From the NCBI GenBank assembly GCA_944386645.1, contig CALXBW010000003.1:31995-95994 (forward strand): a stretch of 64,000 nucleotides of DNA, written 5' to 3'. Each line of letters starts with the position of its first letter. Position 1 is the stretch's first letter. Source of the DNA: an uncultured Clostridia bacterium. Lineage in GTDB: Bacteria; Bacillota; Clostridia; TANB77; CAG-508. Position numbers and translations under genes: made by a program. Shown piece after piece: positions 28,120 to 37,850 of the stretch. Under the pieces are notes generated by a model. It was not told where the DNA came from. It searched no databases and was given only the letters and a program-made list of their open reading frames with translations.

Positions 28120-28539
28120 TTATTTTATTGCAAAAGTAAGTTCACCTTTTACCGCTACTTCTCCATTTACTGTAGCTACTGCACTTCCTATTCCTATAGG
28201 CCCTTTTCTTTTAATTATATTAACTTCTAATTTTAGTACATCACCAGGAATAACTTGTCTTTTAAAACGTAATTTATCTACTCCTCCAAATAATGCTATT
28301 TTTCCTTTATATTCTGGTAATGATAATATAGCAACTGCACCAGTTTGAGCTAAGGCTTCTATTATCAACACTCCTGGCATAATTGGTTCTCCTGGAAAAT
28401 GCCCTTGAAAAAAGCTCTCATTCATACTAACATTTTTATATGCAATAGCACTTTCACCAGGTACAACACTTTCCACTTTATCCACTAATAAAAATGGATA
28501 TCTATGTGGTAAAATTTCCATTATTTCTTTAATATTCAT
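28120..28539 (-). CDS. fabZ: 3-hydroxyacyl-ACP dehydratase FabZ
   Basis: A 139-aa hot-dog-fold dehydratase. The active-site motif is [20 protein letters not shown] near 45-64 with the catalytic His and Glu; [13 protein letters not shown] opens the protein as usual. It removes water from 3-hydroxyacyl-ACP. It lies between accB and accC, the classic clostridial order. Confidence 0.97.
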   Translation of the reverse strand: MNIKEIMEILPHRYPFLLVDKVESVVPGESAIAYKNVSMNESFFQGHFPGEPIMPGVLIIEALAQTGAVAILSLPEYKGKIALFGGVDKLRFKRQVIPGDVLKLEVNIIKRKGPIGIGSAVATVNGEVAVKGELTFAIK

Positions 28540-28557
28540 AATTCCTCCATCTATTTA

Positions 28558-29013
28558 TTATTTTATAACAAATAATTTTTTACCGTAATCTACCATTTCT
28601 TCATCTTTAACTAATATTTCTACAATTTCTCCGTCTTCTTCTGCTTCTATTTCATTCATTAATTTCATAGCTTCAATTATGCAAAGTTTATCACCTTTTT
28701 TAACTTTTGATCCAACTTCTACAAAAGGTTTAGCATCTGGTGATGGTTTTGAATAAAATGTACCTACCATTGGTGAAGTAATATATTTTTTATTTTCGAT
28801 ACTAGTATTATTATTCTCTACTTCTTCATTTTTTCCTTTTTCTACTTTTACATCATCTTCGTCTTCTATTACTACTTCTTTTTCTTTAGCTTTTTTTATG
28901 TTGTTGTCTTTCTCCATTTTAATTTTTGTACCATCTGGGAATTCTATTTTTATTGAATTTAATTTAGAATTTCCCATATCATCCATTAATTTTTTTATAT
29001 CTTTATATTCCAT
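28558..29013 (-). CDS. accB: Biotin carboxyl carrier protein
   Basis: A 151-aa AccB with a helical N terminus, a Lys/Glu-rich linker (about 40-75) and a C-terminal biotinyl domain with the biotin lysine in [20 protein letters not shown] and a final [11 protein letters not shown] are typical. The start at 29013 is chosen over an ATG 18 bp upstream because GAAAGAGGT is seven bases ahead of it. It begins two bases after the fabF stop. Confidence 0.96.
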   Translation of the reverse strand: MEYKDIKKLMDDMGNSKLNSIKIEFPDGTKIKMEKDNNIKKAKEKEVVIEDEDDVKVEKGKNEEVENNNTSIENKKYITSPMVGTFYSKPSPDAKPFVEVGSKVKKGDKLCIIEAMKLMNEIEAEEDGEIVEILVKDEEMVDYGKKLFVIK

Positions 29014-29015
29014 AA

Positions 29016-30260
29016 TTATACCTCTTTCCATGCCTTTATTATAATACTACTATTATGTCCGCCAAATCCTAAAGAATTTGACATTACATAATTCAATTCT
29101 TTTTGTCTTGATTTATTGGGAACTATATCTAAATCACATTCTTCATCTTTAACTTTATATCCTATAGTTGGTGGCAATATAGAATCTTTAATTGCCTCTA
29201 CACAACAAATTGCCTCTACTCCTCCTGCAGCTCCTAATAAATGTCCTGTTGCTCCTTTTATAGATGACATAGCTAATTTATATGCATATTCACCAAATAC
29301 AGTTTTTACTGCCGCTGTCTCATATTTATCATTTAAACCTGTTGATGTTCCATGTGCATTTATATAATCTATCATTTCTGGTGATATATTTGCATCATCT
29401 AATGCATTCTTCATAGCTCTTGCTCCACCTTCACCACCAGGTGCTGGTGCTGTTATATGAAATGCATCTGATGTTGCTCCATATCCAACTATTTCTGCAT
29501 ATATTTTTGCTCCTCTTTTTTTAGCATGCTCTAATTCTTCTAGCAAGATAACTCCTGCTCCTTCTCCCATTACAAATCCATTTCTTTCTTTATCAAAAGG
29601 AATACTTGCTCTGTTTTTATCTTCAGTTGTAGATAATGCTTTAATATTTGTAAAGCCTCCTATTCCCAATTCATTTATTGAAGCTTCTGTTCCTCCAGCT
29701 AGCATCATATCTTGATATCCATGTTTTATAATTCTATAACTTTCTCCTATTGCATGTGTTCCACTCGCACAAGCTGTTGTTATAGAAAATGATTCTCCTT
29801 TTGCTTTAAATTCTATTGAAACATTACCTGCTGCCATATTTAATATAGACATTGGTATAAACATTGGAGATATTCTATCTGGACCTTTTTGGTCAGATAT
29901 TTTTGCTTGTTCATAAATTGTTGTTAATCCTCCTATTCCAGAGCTTATAGCAACTCCAAATCTAGTATTATCTATATTGTTAATATCTAATTCTGCATCT
30001 TCTACTGCTTCTCTTGAAGCTATTAATGCAAATTGTGAAAATCTATCCAATCTTTTTACTTGTTTTTTCTCAAAATAATCTTCTGGATTATAATTCTTTA
30101 CTTCTCCTGCAAGTTTAACTTTTACTCTATCTGTATTAAATAAAGTTATATTATCAATTCCACATTTTCCGTCTTTTATATTGTTCCAAAATTCTTGTAC
30201 ACTATTTCCAACAGGAGTTATAGCTCCCATACCTGTAATAACAACTCTTCTTGTACTCAT
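29016..30260 (-). CDS. fabF: Beta-ketoacyl-ACP synthase II FabF
   Basis: A 414-aa condensing enzyme that extends acyl-ACP with malonyl-ACP. The catalytic Cys lies in [14 protein letters not shown] near 164, with active-site histidines in [11 protein letters not shown] and [12 protein letters not shown]. The start at 30260 ([12 protein letters not shown]) has AAGGAGG at good spacing; an upstream in-frame ATG would overlap fabG and add a non-conserved tail. Length is typical. Confidence 0.96.
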   Translation of the reverse strand: MSTRRVVITGMGAITPVGNSVQEFWNNIKDGKCGIDNITLFNTDRVKVKLAGEVKNYNPEDYFEKKQVKRLDRFSQFALIASREAVEDAELDINNIDNTRFGVAISSGIGGLTTIYEQAKISDQKGPDRISPMFIPMSILNMAAGNVSIEFKAKGESFSITTACASGTHAIGESYRIIKHGYQDMMLAGGTEASINELGIGGFTNIKALSTTEDKNRASIPFDKERNGFVMGEGAGVILLEELEHAKKRGAKIYAEIVGYGATSDAFHITAPAPGGEGGARAMKNALDDANISPEMIDYINAHGTSTGLNDKYETAAVKTVFGEYAYKLAMSSIKGATGHLLGAAGGVEAICCVEAIKDSILPPTIGYKVKDEECDLDIVPNKSRQKELNYVMSNSLGFGGHNSSIIIKAWKEV

Positions 30261-30276
30261 TTTTTTCCTCCTTATA

Positions 30277-31014
30277 TTACATGACCATTCCGCCATCTAT
30301 ATTTATTACTTGACCAGTTATATATGAATTTTTATCTGATACTAAAAATTCAACTAAATTTGCAATTTCTTGTGGTGTACCCATTCTTTTTAATGGTATT
30401 TGACTTAAAATATTTTCTTTAACATTATCTGATAAAACATCTGTCATTTTTGTTTCAATAAAACCTGGTGCAATAGCATTTACTAATATATTTCTACTTG
30501 CTAATTCTTTCGCAAGAGATTTAGTAAATCCAATTATTCCGGCTTTTGATGCCGCATAATTACTTTGTCCTGCATTTCCAACTACTCCAACTACAGATGA
30601 TACATTTATTATTTTTCCGCTTCTTTTTTTAATCATATATGGCACTACATTTTTTGTCATATTAAATGTTCCAACTAAATTTATATCTATTACTTCTCTA
30701 AAGTCTTCTTCTTTCATTCTCATTAATAATGTATCTTTTGTTATGCCTGCATTATTTATAAGAACATCAATATTTCCTAATTCTTTTATTGCCTCATCAA
30801 CCATTGCTTTACACTCATCAAACTTAGAAACATCTGCTTTTATAAGCAAACATTTTACATTATTTGATTCAATATTCTTTTTTAAATCTAATGTATCATC
30901 TTTCATATTTCTATAATTTAAAATAATATTGAAACCTTGTTTTGCAAGTTCTAAAGCAATATATTTTCCAATACCACTTGTACCTCCTGTAATTAATGCA
31001 CTTTTACTCATCAT
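30277..31014 (-). CDS. fabG: 3-oxoacyl-ACP reductase FabG
   Basis: A 245-aa short-chain dehydrogenase that reduces 3-ketoacyl-ACP with NADPH. It has the Rossmann motif TGGTSGIGKYIA, NNAG near 86, and the Ser-Tyr-Lys triad (NVSSVVG, then YAASKAG). It overlaps the end of fabD by 11 bp, so the two are translationally coupled. The start is ATG-ATG; the second (31011) has the better distance from AGGTG. Confidence 0.96.
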   Translation of the reverse strand: MMSKSALITGGTSGIGKYIALELAKQGFNIILNYRNMKDDTLDLKKNIESNNVKCLLIKADVSKFDECKAMVDEAIKELGNIDVLINNAGITKDTLLMRMKEEDFREVIDINLVGTFNMTKNVVPYMIKKRSGKIINVSSVVGVVGNAGQSNYAASKAGIIGFTKSLAKELASRNILVNAIAPGFIETKMTDVLSDNVKENILSQIPLKRMGTPQEIANLVEFLVSDKNSYITGQVINIDGGMVM

Positions 31015-31943
31015 TTTTCACCTCTTTTAAGATATTTATTGTTTCATTTAAACTTGAAACATCATTTATATTATAGACTTTTACATCTTTAGAAATCTTT
31101 TTAACAAATCCAGTTAATGTTTTTCCTGGTCCTATTTCCACAAATGTATCTACTCCATTTTCTATCATATAATCTATTGTTTCTTTAAATCTAACTGGAC
31201 TAATTATATGTTTTGCTAATATATCTTTTATATTATCTTCTTTTTTATATTCTCTTGCGTCAATGTTTTTTATTACTTTTATTTTATCATTATATTCTAC
31301 ACTTATATTTTCTAATTCGTTTCTTAGCTTATCTGATGCATCCTTTAGTTTAACAGTATGGAATGGACCACCTGTTTTTAACTCTATTGCTCTTCTTGCA
31401 CCTTTTTCTTTTAATAATTCCATCGCTTTTTCTACAGCTACTCTTTCACCTGAAATTATTATTTGCTTTGGACAATTATAATTTGCTACTGCAACAAATC
31501 CATCTACATTCTTGCAAGCTTCATCTACTTCATTATATTCTAATCCGTATAATTGCAGCCATCTTCCAGTCTCCCTTGCAATCCTGCATTAACTCTCCTC
31601 TTTTTCTTACTATTTTTATACCATCATTTATCCCTATAAATTTAGAATATATTAAAGAGGTATACTCCCCTAAGCTTAATCCTGCAGTATATTGTGCATT
31701 TATATTATTCTCTTCTAATATTTTTAATATTCCCAAACTCATAAGCAATATTGTTATTTGTGTGTTACTAGTTTTACACAATTCTTCCTCAGTTGATTCA
31801 AAAGTAAGTTTTGCAATATCAAGTCCTAAAATTTCATTTGCCTTATTATATAACTCTCTTATTTTGCCATAATTATCATATAAATCTTTTCCCATTCCAA
31901 CATATTGTGCCCCTTGACCAGGAAAAATAAAAGCTATTTTCAT
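31004..31943 (-). CDS. fabD: Malonyl-CoA:ACP transacylase FabD, needs +1 shift at CGG codon 133
   Basis: FabD moves malonyl from CoA to ACP. Zero frame from 31943 gives FIFPGQGAQYVGMG and the nucleophile motif GLSLGEY (S90) and runs to MAAII, then CGG (31547-31545) and an early stop. Skipping the C gives GGA and continues GLEYNEVDEACKN through CPKQIIISG, GGPFHT (catalytic His) and the end: 312 aa in total, the normal family length, and the family's MAAIxGLE is restored exactly. All other genes of this operon are intact and no second fabD lies in the window, so the gene is probably functional through recoding. It is preceded by fabH and coupled to fabG. Confidence 0.9.
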
Positions 31944-31963
31944 AAATAATTCTTCCTTTCAAA

Positions 31964-32893
31964 CTATATTTCTAAGAGGATACTTCCCCAATTTAATCCT
32001 CCACCATATCCTATTAAGATAATTTTATCATCTTCTTTTAATAAATTTTCATCATACATTTGTGTTAGAGCTATAGGTATACTTGCGCAAAATGTATTTC
32101 CAACTTCTTTTAAATTTGAATACATTTTTTCTTTATCTATTTGTAATTCACTTGCCATTTTATTTAATATTCTTGCATTAGATTGATGTGGGACAATATA
32201 TTTTATATTTTCCAAACTTTCATTTCTCTCTTTTAATAACTCTTTTATATTTTCTACAGTCTTTGTTATAGCAAATTTGTATATTTTTTTACCATCCATA
32301 AATAGTTTTTTGCCAGATTCTACTTTAAGTATTTCACTTTCTGTAGGATCACTGCATATATTAGACATATATAATTTTTCTTTTTCTGTTTTCTTTATTA
32401 AAGTAGCACCTGCTCCATCTCCCAGTAAAATTACTGTATTTAAATCATTCTCATCTAGGAAATTGCTTATAGTTTCTACTCCTATTATTAAAGCATTATC
32501 TATTTTTCCTAATGCAATATAATTTCTTGCTATATCAAAAGCATTTATGTATCCATTACAGCCACCTAAAATATCTAAGCACATACATTTTTGTATATTA
32601 AAATATTTCTGCACATAAAAAGAAATCCCAGGCATAAAATTTTGCGTTGAAGTTGTAGCAACAATTATTGCTTCTACAGTACTAATATCTACATCATATC
32701 TTTTAATCATATTTTTTGTTGCATTTATAGCTAAATCTATAATACTTTCATTCTCTGTTTTATATCTACACAAAATACCTGTTCTTCTATATATCCATTC
32801 TTCATCTAAATTAAATTTCTTATTGAAATATTCATTATCTATTTTTATTTTTGGTAAGTATGCTCCATTTGCCACAATTTTTATAGAGTTCAT
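31964..32893 (-). CDS. fabH: Beta-ketoacyl-ACP synthase III FabH
   Basis: A 309-aa initiating condensing enzyme that joins acyl-CoA to malonyl-ACP. The catalytic Cys is in DILGGCNGYI near 109, with the His in PHQSNARIL near 239 and the Asn in GNTFCASIPIAL near 269. It is the first gene of the ten-gene fab-acc operon. No acpP lies between fabH and fabD, where many Clostridia have it. AAAGGAGAATAT precedes the ATG. Confidence 0.95.
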   Translation of the reverse strand: MNSIKIVANGAYLPKIKIDNEYFNKKFNLDEEWIYRRTGILCRYKTENESIIDLAINATKNMIKRYDVDISTVEAIIVATTSTQNFMPGISFYVQKYFNIQKCMCLDILGGCNGYINAFDIARNYIALGKIDNALIIGVETISNFLDENDLNTVILLGDGAGATLIKKTEKEKLYMSNICSDPTESEILKVESGKKLFMDGKKIYKFAITKTVENIKELLKERNESLENIKYIVPHQSNARILNKMASELQIDKEKMYSNLKEVGNTFCASIPIALTQMYDENLLKEDDKIILIGYGGGLNWGSILLEI

Positions 32894-32941
32894 ATATTCT
32901 CCTTTTCTATCAGATTTTATTATATTTAAATAAATTTTTCT

Positions 32942-33024
32942 ATTAGTCCGACCAGTCAGATTTATATATCTCTTTTTATTAAACTTTTATTCCATATTTT
33001 AATATTATTTTATATATTTTTCAA
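32942..33024 (-). promoter_or_regulatory. Fatty-acid operon promoter and likely operator
   Basis: On the minus strand TTGAAA (33024-33019) and TAAAAT (33001-32996) have a 17-bp spacer. Just downstream, near 32945-32961, lies the imperfect palindrome TCTGACTGGTCGGA, which could bind a TetR- or MarR-type lipid regulator. The regulator is not identified. Confidence 0.55.
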
Positions 33025-33084
33025 CAAAATTAAGAATTTTTATTTTTTGAAATTTATTTAAATTATTTTCTCATCTTTTTTAAA

Positions 33085-33137
33085 CAAAGAAAAAACTGTG
33101 GAAAATCAAAATCTCATTTTTGATTTTTACACAGTTA
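33085..33137 (-). terminator. Rho-independent terminator of the pilin/FGE-like gene
   Basis: AACTGTGTAAAAATCAAAA pairs with TTTTGATTTTCCACAGTT on the minus-strand transcript, followed by TTTTC. Confidence 0.8.
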
Positions 33138-33178
33138 CATTTAAACTCTCAAATGGGATATAAATTATATTTATACAA

Positions 33179-34460
33179 CTATACATAAAAACTTACTCTG
33201 AAACCGCACGTTAATGTTTGTAGAGGCTTCATCATTATAGAAATGAATAGCTGCTGGACTACCATCTCCATCTTTGTAGCAACTTCCTCCTCTATCTGCA
33301 CGATTAGTGCCCGTAGAATACTTTTCTTGAGTCCATTCATGTGCATTTCCTGCTATATCATATATATTATTTGCCTTCCAATATTCACTTATCCCTGTTG
33401 GTTGTAAAATTCCTGAATTATCTATTGCATCTCCTGTTGAATTATCATAATTACCCCAACTTCTACTATCTGCTTGTACATCATTCTCCACTATTCTTTT
33501 GGTTTCTCCCTTTATTTCAGATGCTATTGTTGCTCCACTATCTAATAACCACTGTAACATACTATCCCACTCTATTCCATATATTAAATGACTATTTATA
33601 TTAGTATTCATATTACTTGATAATTCTATTGCGTCTATTTGTGATATGTTTACACATGACTGCTGATTTCTTTTACTTTGTGCCATTTTAGCATCTTTTT
33701 TACTAGCCTCATATCTACTCATATAAAATCCCTTATTTGTACTCACACTATCTATCATCTCTATATATTCACTAGATGTTTTATCTTCCCAATATGCATT
33801 TTCTGTCAATGTTTCTGCTAATGGATGTATTCCATTCTGTGCAATACCATCAAAATATGGTCCATTCCATGCTACTCTTTTAAACTTACTACTATCAGGC
33901 ATTGGTATCCACACATACTCATTAAAATCTGGTACTGTACCTGTTGTTTGTCCATTATCATATGTTATTGAATTATCTACCACAACAATTCCACTATTTA
34001 TATCTTCTTTTGTTATATTATTCCATTCATTTGCTGGCATTATATTTTTAACACTTCCATCTTGCCCTGGCAGACTCTGTGTTGTTCCTGTTTGCAATAT
34101 TGCTGGTGCAAATCCTTTTGGTATTACTATCTGTATACTTGAATCATCTTTTGCTACTATTGTAGTATTCTCAGTAGCTAGTCCATTACTATCTACACTT
34201 GGAATCTCTGGCTCATCATTTGCAATATCTCCAAGCTCATTTTCAATATATTTATCTATTTGATCTAACAAATCTTGTTCTTTTTGGCTTGCATTCTCAT
34301 ATTCATTTACTGCTTGTTGAGCTTTATCTAATATTCCTCCATTGAATACAAAACTTAAACTTACTCCTGCTAGTATAAGCAATATTATAATTGTGATGAT
34401 TAAAGCCACTAGTGTTATACCTTTATTTCTCTTACATATTTGCATAAATTTATCTCTCAT
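33179..34460 (-). CDS. Prepilin-like protein with FGE/sulfatase-modifying-factor-like C-terminal domain, needs +1 shift at CGG codon 419
   Basis: The N terminus carries a class III/type IV-like prepilin signal: basic KRNKGITLVALIITIIILLILAG, so the protein is probably membrane-inserted and may be assembled or surface exposed. A helical linker and an acidic spacer follow, then a SUMF1/C-type-lectin-like domain (about 165 on) with YVWIPMP, GFYMSRYEAS, DIAGNAHEWT and RGGSCY. Zero frame at the end reads NVR then FQSKFLCIVV, not family-like. Skipping the C of CGG (33206-33204) gives NVGFRVSFYV and stop, the expected GFRVxxY ending; total 426 aa. Related domains are targets of diversity-generating retroelements, but no reverse transcriptase was seen nearby. 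Confidence 0.8.
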
Positions 34461-34558
34461 CTTCTTCTGTTATTTTTCTCTTTTTTCTTACTTTTTATTA
34501 TACCCTTTTCTCTATTTTTATATAACACTTGTGAATCATTTATTTCAGCAATGTATAT
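34450..34558. repeat. Long inverted repeat, left arm
   Basis: This arm spans the start codon, ribosome site and leader of the pilin/FGE-like gene and includes a TATAAT box read leftward. Its core (34469-34545, about 77 bp) is almost identical, in inverse orientation, to 35098-35175. Confidence 0.85.
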
Positions 34559-34598
34559 TAATGCAAATATTAATAGGTATATAGATAATACGTTTTAT

Positions 34599-34675
34599 AT
34601 TTTTAAGAAACCCTTCGAAGTTCGGGCGAACACTGTTCGCCCCTACGTCACTCTGCTATTAATTTTTTACTAAAG
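34599..34675. repeat. Type C REP-like repeat, copy 1
   Basis: CTTCGAAGTT then the stem GGGCGAAC-ACT-GTTCGCCC and a tail with CTCTGCTATTAATT. Copies with the same layout are at 37981 and 42307. High local G+C stands out against the AT-rich background. Confidence 0.75.
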
Positions 34676-34828
34676 TATATGAATATTATACTTATCAAAA
34701 TTTTCTTATTAATTGATTTTTTATATATTTTCGTTTAAATATTAAAAAATTATATATTGTTATAATATATTGTTATAATCAAAAAAATTATATAACATTT
34801 AATTATTTAATTAATAAAAAATAGAGAA

Positions 34829-35033
34829 GCCAAAGAAATAAGCAAATATTAAAAATAAAGCAAAAAAGAATGTTTTTTTATGCAGTAACATTCGTGGGGA
34901 CCAACAAGTTACAGTCTGTTATTAAAAATTTCAAAGAAAAAATTTTTTAATTACAGACTGTGTGCAGTTGGGAGTTACAAATAAAAACACATTCTTTTTT
35001 GCAAGGCAAACAATTTAAATATTTCTTTGGCGG
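34829..35033. repeat. Type A palindromic repeat (A5)
   Basis: Two-step outer arms (GCCAAAGAAAT with ATTTCTTTGGC; GCAAAAAAGAATGT with ACATTCTTTTTTGC) enclose the A core. The inner stem reads CCAAC/GTTGG where A2 has CCAGCA/TGCTGG, a change on both sides that keeps the pairing; ACAGTCTGT/ACAGACTGT is unchanged. It sits in the loop of the long inverted repeat. Confidence 0.8.
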
Positions 35034-35089
35034 TTTATTTTTAAATGCTAACTAAATAATCACATTACCACATTTAACAATTAACAATA

Positions 35090-35192
35090 CATTGCTAAAA
35101 TAAATGATTCACAAGTGTTATATAAAAATAGAGAAAAGGGTATAATAAAAAGTAAGAAAAAAGAGAAAAATAACATAAGAAGAAAGGGAGAT
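35090..35192. repeat. Long inverted repeat, right arm
   Basis: A decayed copy of the promoter/leader of the pilin/FGE-like gene, pointing right. The ATG and ribosome site have degenerated and no gene follows; 34559-35089 between the arms holds only repeats C1 and A5. No gene is seen from 34461 to 35219. Confidence 0.85.
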
Positions 35193-35219
35193 ATAAAATT
35201 TGTTTTTTTGACCCCCTTA

Positions 35220-36464
35220 CTAATATTCTAAACTCTTATCATCTAAAAGAAAATCATATATACTCATTAAAATAATTCCATTATCATAACGTGATCTTTT
35301 TATATTATCTCCAACTATTATTATTTTCTTAAAAAAATCATTTACATTTAATAATGACCTTTGCTCTTGCCTTACTTTTTCTCCAGTTTTCATTTCAAGA
35401 GCTGACTGAATATAAATTTTATTATTTCCTTTGTTAGCTACAAAATCAATTTCTAACTGTTTTTTTGAATTTCCTTCACGTATCTCTACAGAGCCAACAT
35501 CAACATTATATCCACGCTTTTTTAACTCTATATAAATAATATTCTCCATTGTATGTGATATTTCTTCACTTTGTCTAAAATCTAAAAATGAATTTCTAAT
35601 TCCCATATCTGTAAAATAATATTTTTGTGGTGTATCTATAAATTTTTTTCCTCTTACATCAAATCTTCTTGCTTTTTCTATAATAAAAGCATTTTGTAAA
35701 TATCCTAAATAATTATATATTGTTTTATCTGTCATTGTTGATGTTTTGTCTCTTTCTTTAAAATTATTTGATAATTTTAATGGATTAGTAAGGCATCCTA
35801 TATTAGAAGCTATTATTTGTACTAACATCTCTAATTCTTCTTTATTTTGAACTTTATTTCTTTCGACTATATCATTAATATATACATTATCTTTTTGTGT
35901 TCTTAAATAATTTATCTTACTATTGTCTGTTTTTGCTAATACTGTTAAAGGTAATCCTCCATAAGTATAATATTCACTTAATGCTTTTTCTTCAGAACCT
36001 CCATATACCGAATAAAATTCCGCAAATGATAAAGGATATACTCTTATTTCGTCTCCTCTACCTCTAAATTCTGTTACAATATCTGATGATAAAAATTTCG
36101 AATTACTTCCAGTTACATATATCTCTACATTATCTATATTCATAAAACCAATTAGTACAGATTCAAAACCTTTAACTTCTTGTATTTCATCTAATAGTAT
36201 ATAGTATTTATTTTCATCTTTAATTAAACTTCTTACATATTCATCTAATACATCTGGATCTAAATATTTTTTATTTTTATTTTCATCTAAACTTAACTGT
36301 ATTATGTGCCCTTCATCTGTTCCATTTTCTATAAGATATTTTTTAAATATCTTATTTAATAAATATGATTTGCCACATCTTCTAATCCCTGTTATTATTT
36401 TTATAAGCTGATTATCTATTCTATCTATAAGTTCATTTAAGTAATAATCCCTTTTAATTTCCAT
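35220..36464 (-). CDS. AAA_14 / DUF4143-type ATPase
   Basis: A 414-aa protein with a Walker A loop GIRRCGKSYLL near 24-34, Walker B YILLDEIQEV near 90, a GSNSKFL sensor near 121 and a C-terminal nuclease-like DUF4143 region (VGSVEIREGN..KQLEIDFVANKG). This family is widespread, often accessory, and has no firmly assigned role. The start at 36464 has GGAGGT seven bases upstream. A paralogue with the same domain order lies at 55969-57180. Two palindromic operator-like repeats lie directly upstream. Confidence 0.85.
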   Translation of the reverse strand: MEIKRDYYLNELIDRIDNQLIKIITGIRRCGKSYLLNKIFKKYLIENGTDEGHIIQLSLDENKNKKYLDPDVLDEYVRSLIKDENKYYILLDEIQEVKGFESVLIGFMNIDNVEIYVTGSNSKFLSSDIVTEFRGRGDEIRVYPLSFAEFYSVYGGSEEKALSEYYTYGGLPLTVLAKTDNSKINYLRTQKDNVYINDIVERNKVQNKEELEMLVQIIASNIGCLTNPLKLSNNFKERDKTSTMTDKTIYNYLGYLQNAFIIEKARRFDVRGKKFIDTPQKYYFTDMGIRNSFLDFRQSEEISHTMENIIYIELKKRGYNVDVGSVEIREGNSKKQLEIDFVANKGNNKIYIQSALEMKTGEKVRQEQRSLLNVNDFFKKIIIVGDNIKRSRYDNGIILMSIYDFLLDDKSLEY

Positions 36465-36477
36465 ACAAGTTACCTCC

Positions 36478-36589
36478 ATTACGAATTTTTTACGTTTGCG
36501 TAACTTTTTCGTAATCATTATAGCATAAAATTATTTGTTTAGTCAATTTTCATTACGAATTTTTTACGTTTACGTAACTTTTTCGTAAT
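36478..36589 (-). promoter_or_regulatory. Twin 38-bp palindromic operator-like repeats
   Basis: Copies at 36478-36515 and 36552-36589 differ at one base. Each is a nested palindrome: ATTACGAA at one end, TTCGTAAT at the other, with TTACG and CGTAA inside. The first abuts the ribosome site of the ATPase gene, the second is 74 bp further up, so a dimeric regulator could bind both and block transcription. The remaining 36590-36884 is AT-rich with no gene seen. Confidence 0.6.
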
Positions 36590-36884
36590 TATTATAATTC
36601 ACTTAAAACATAAATTATATATATTATATTCTTTTTTAATTTTATTAATACTTATTACATATAAACACTCTCCAAAATTATACTACTAATTTTTATATAT
36701 TTATTATTACTACATTTCTAATCTTTATATAAAAAATAAAATTAATATATAATTTAAACTAAATTAGTTTTCTTAATATAGAAAAAATTAAGAATTTTTA
36801 TTTTATTAAACTATTAACAAAAATAATTGCTTATGTTATATTATATTTGTAAATATGGAGCATAATAGTAAAGGAGGAATCAAT

Positions 36885-37421
36885 ATGAAAGATTTTGTAA
36901 AAACATATTCTAAAAACTCTATACTAACTTCTATTTTATTAATAGTATTAGCATTATTTTTAATTTTCAAGCCATCAGCTTCACTTAATTTTTTAATGAT
37001 TGTTATTGGAATTGTTTTAGCTATTAATGGTGCTTACCATACAATATCATATTTCAGAAGTTCTAAAGAATTAAAAATGTTTAGTTTTGAACTTGTAGAA
37101 GGAATTCTATCATTACTTTTTGGACTTGTATTTATATTTAATCCAAATATTATAAATACATTTTTATCAATTATTATTGGAGCATGGATTATTTTAAAAA
37201 GTGTTACATCAATTCAAATTTCTATGGCAATGAGAGATTACTCAAAAGATAGAGCAAGACTTATATTAATAGTTTCAATTGTTACTTTAATAGTAGGTAT
37301 TGTTATGTTATTTAATCCATTTGCTTCTTCAATATTAATCTCAGCATGTGGCTTCATTTTATTAATATTTGAATTTGTAAATATAGTAGAAACTATTTCT
37401 GTTGTAAAATGGATTAAATAA
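36885..37421 (+). CDS. HdeD/DUF308-family membrane protein
   Basis: A 178-aa integral membrane protein with about six helices, repeated GIVLAINGAYHTI / FGLVFIFNPNIINTFLSIIIGAWIILKS patterns and FNP motifs typical of HdeD-like DUF308 proteins. The start at 36885 follows AAGGAGGAATCAAT; the ATG 30 bp upstream would put the ribosome site inside the frame. HdeD is linked to acid stress in E. coli, but the role in Firmicutes is not known. It is a single-gene unit. Confidence 0.82.
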   Translation: MKDFVKTYSKNSILTSILLIVLALFLIFKPSASLNFLMIVIGIVLAINGAYHTISYFRSSKELKMFSFELVEGILSLLFGLVFIFNPNIINTFLSIIIGAWIILKSVTSIQISMAMRDYSKDRARLILIVSIVTLIVGIVMLFNPFASSILISACGFILLIFEFVNIVETISVVKWIK

Positions 37422-37461
37422 AATTCCTATAAATGATATTTTTTAATTTGAAAGAAAATAT

Positions 37462-37498
37462 AAAAAACACTATAGGAAAACCTATAGTGTTTTTTTAT
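37462..37498. terminator. Bidirectional terminator
   Basis: AAAACACTATAGG and CCTATAGTGTTTT form a strong stem with A and T runs, between the converging HdeD-like and 84-aa genes. Confidence 0.85.
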
Positions 37499-37501
37499 TT
37501 A

Positions 37502-37756
37502 TTATTTTTTTCTCCAATATGCATCCATTTTTTCAAACGGATCAAAATTATTGTAGAATTTTATTAAAGAGCCAATACATAAGATAATTAAGAAAACAAT
37601 AGAAATATATATATTTCCACCAACCTTCTCATTAATAATTACACCTATTAATGAAAGGAGCATTATTAAAATCACATAATGCTTTATGAAGAAATTTAAA
37701 ACAAAATTCCGCTTAATTTCTTCTGTTTGTTTTTGTGCTTTGAACATCATATTCAT
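37502..37756 (-). CDS. Small two-helix membrane protein, unknown
   Basis: An 84-aa protein with a charged N terminus (MFKAQKQTEEIKRNF), two membrane helices (about 26-44 and 48-67) and a charged C terminus ending DPFEKMDAYWRKK. AAGGAG precedes the start. No family recognised; likely a small inner-membrane protein with both ends in the cytoplasm. Confidence 0.65.
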   Translation of the reverse strand: MNMMFKAQKQTEEIKRNFVLNFFIKHYVILIMLLSLIGVIINEKVGGNIYISIVFLIILCIGSLIKFYNNFDPFEKMDAYWRKK

Positions 37757-37850
37757 AATTGTTCACTCCTTATAAATTTATTGCTTAATTATTATATAAC
37801 TTTTTTACCTTATTGTCAAATATTTTATGTAAATTTTATAAATTATTTTT

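Noticed and set aside
33179..34460. Diversity-generating retroelement
   Set aside because: The C-terminal domain is suggestive, but no reverse transcriptase, accessory gene or template repeat is in the window.
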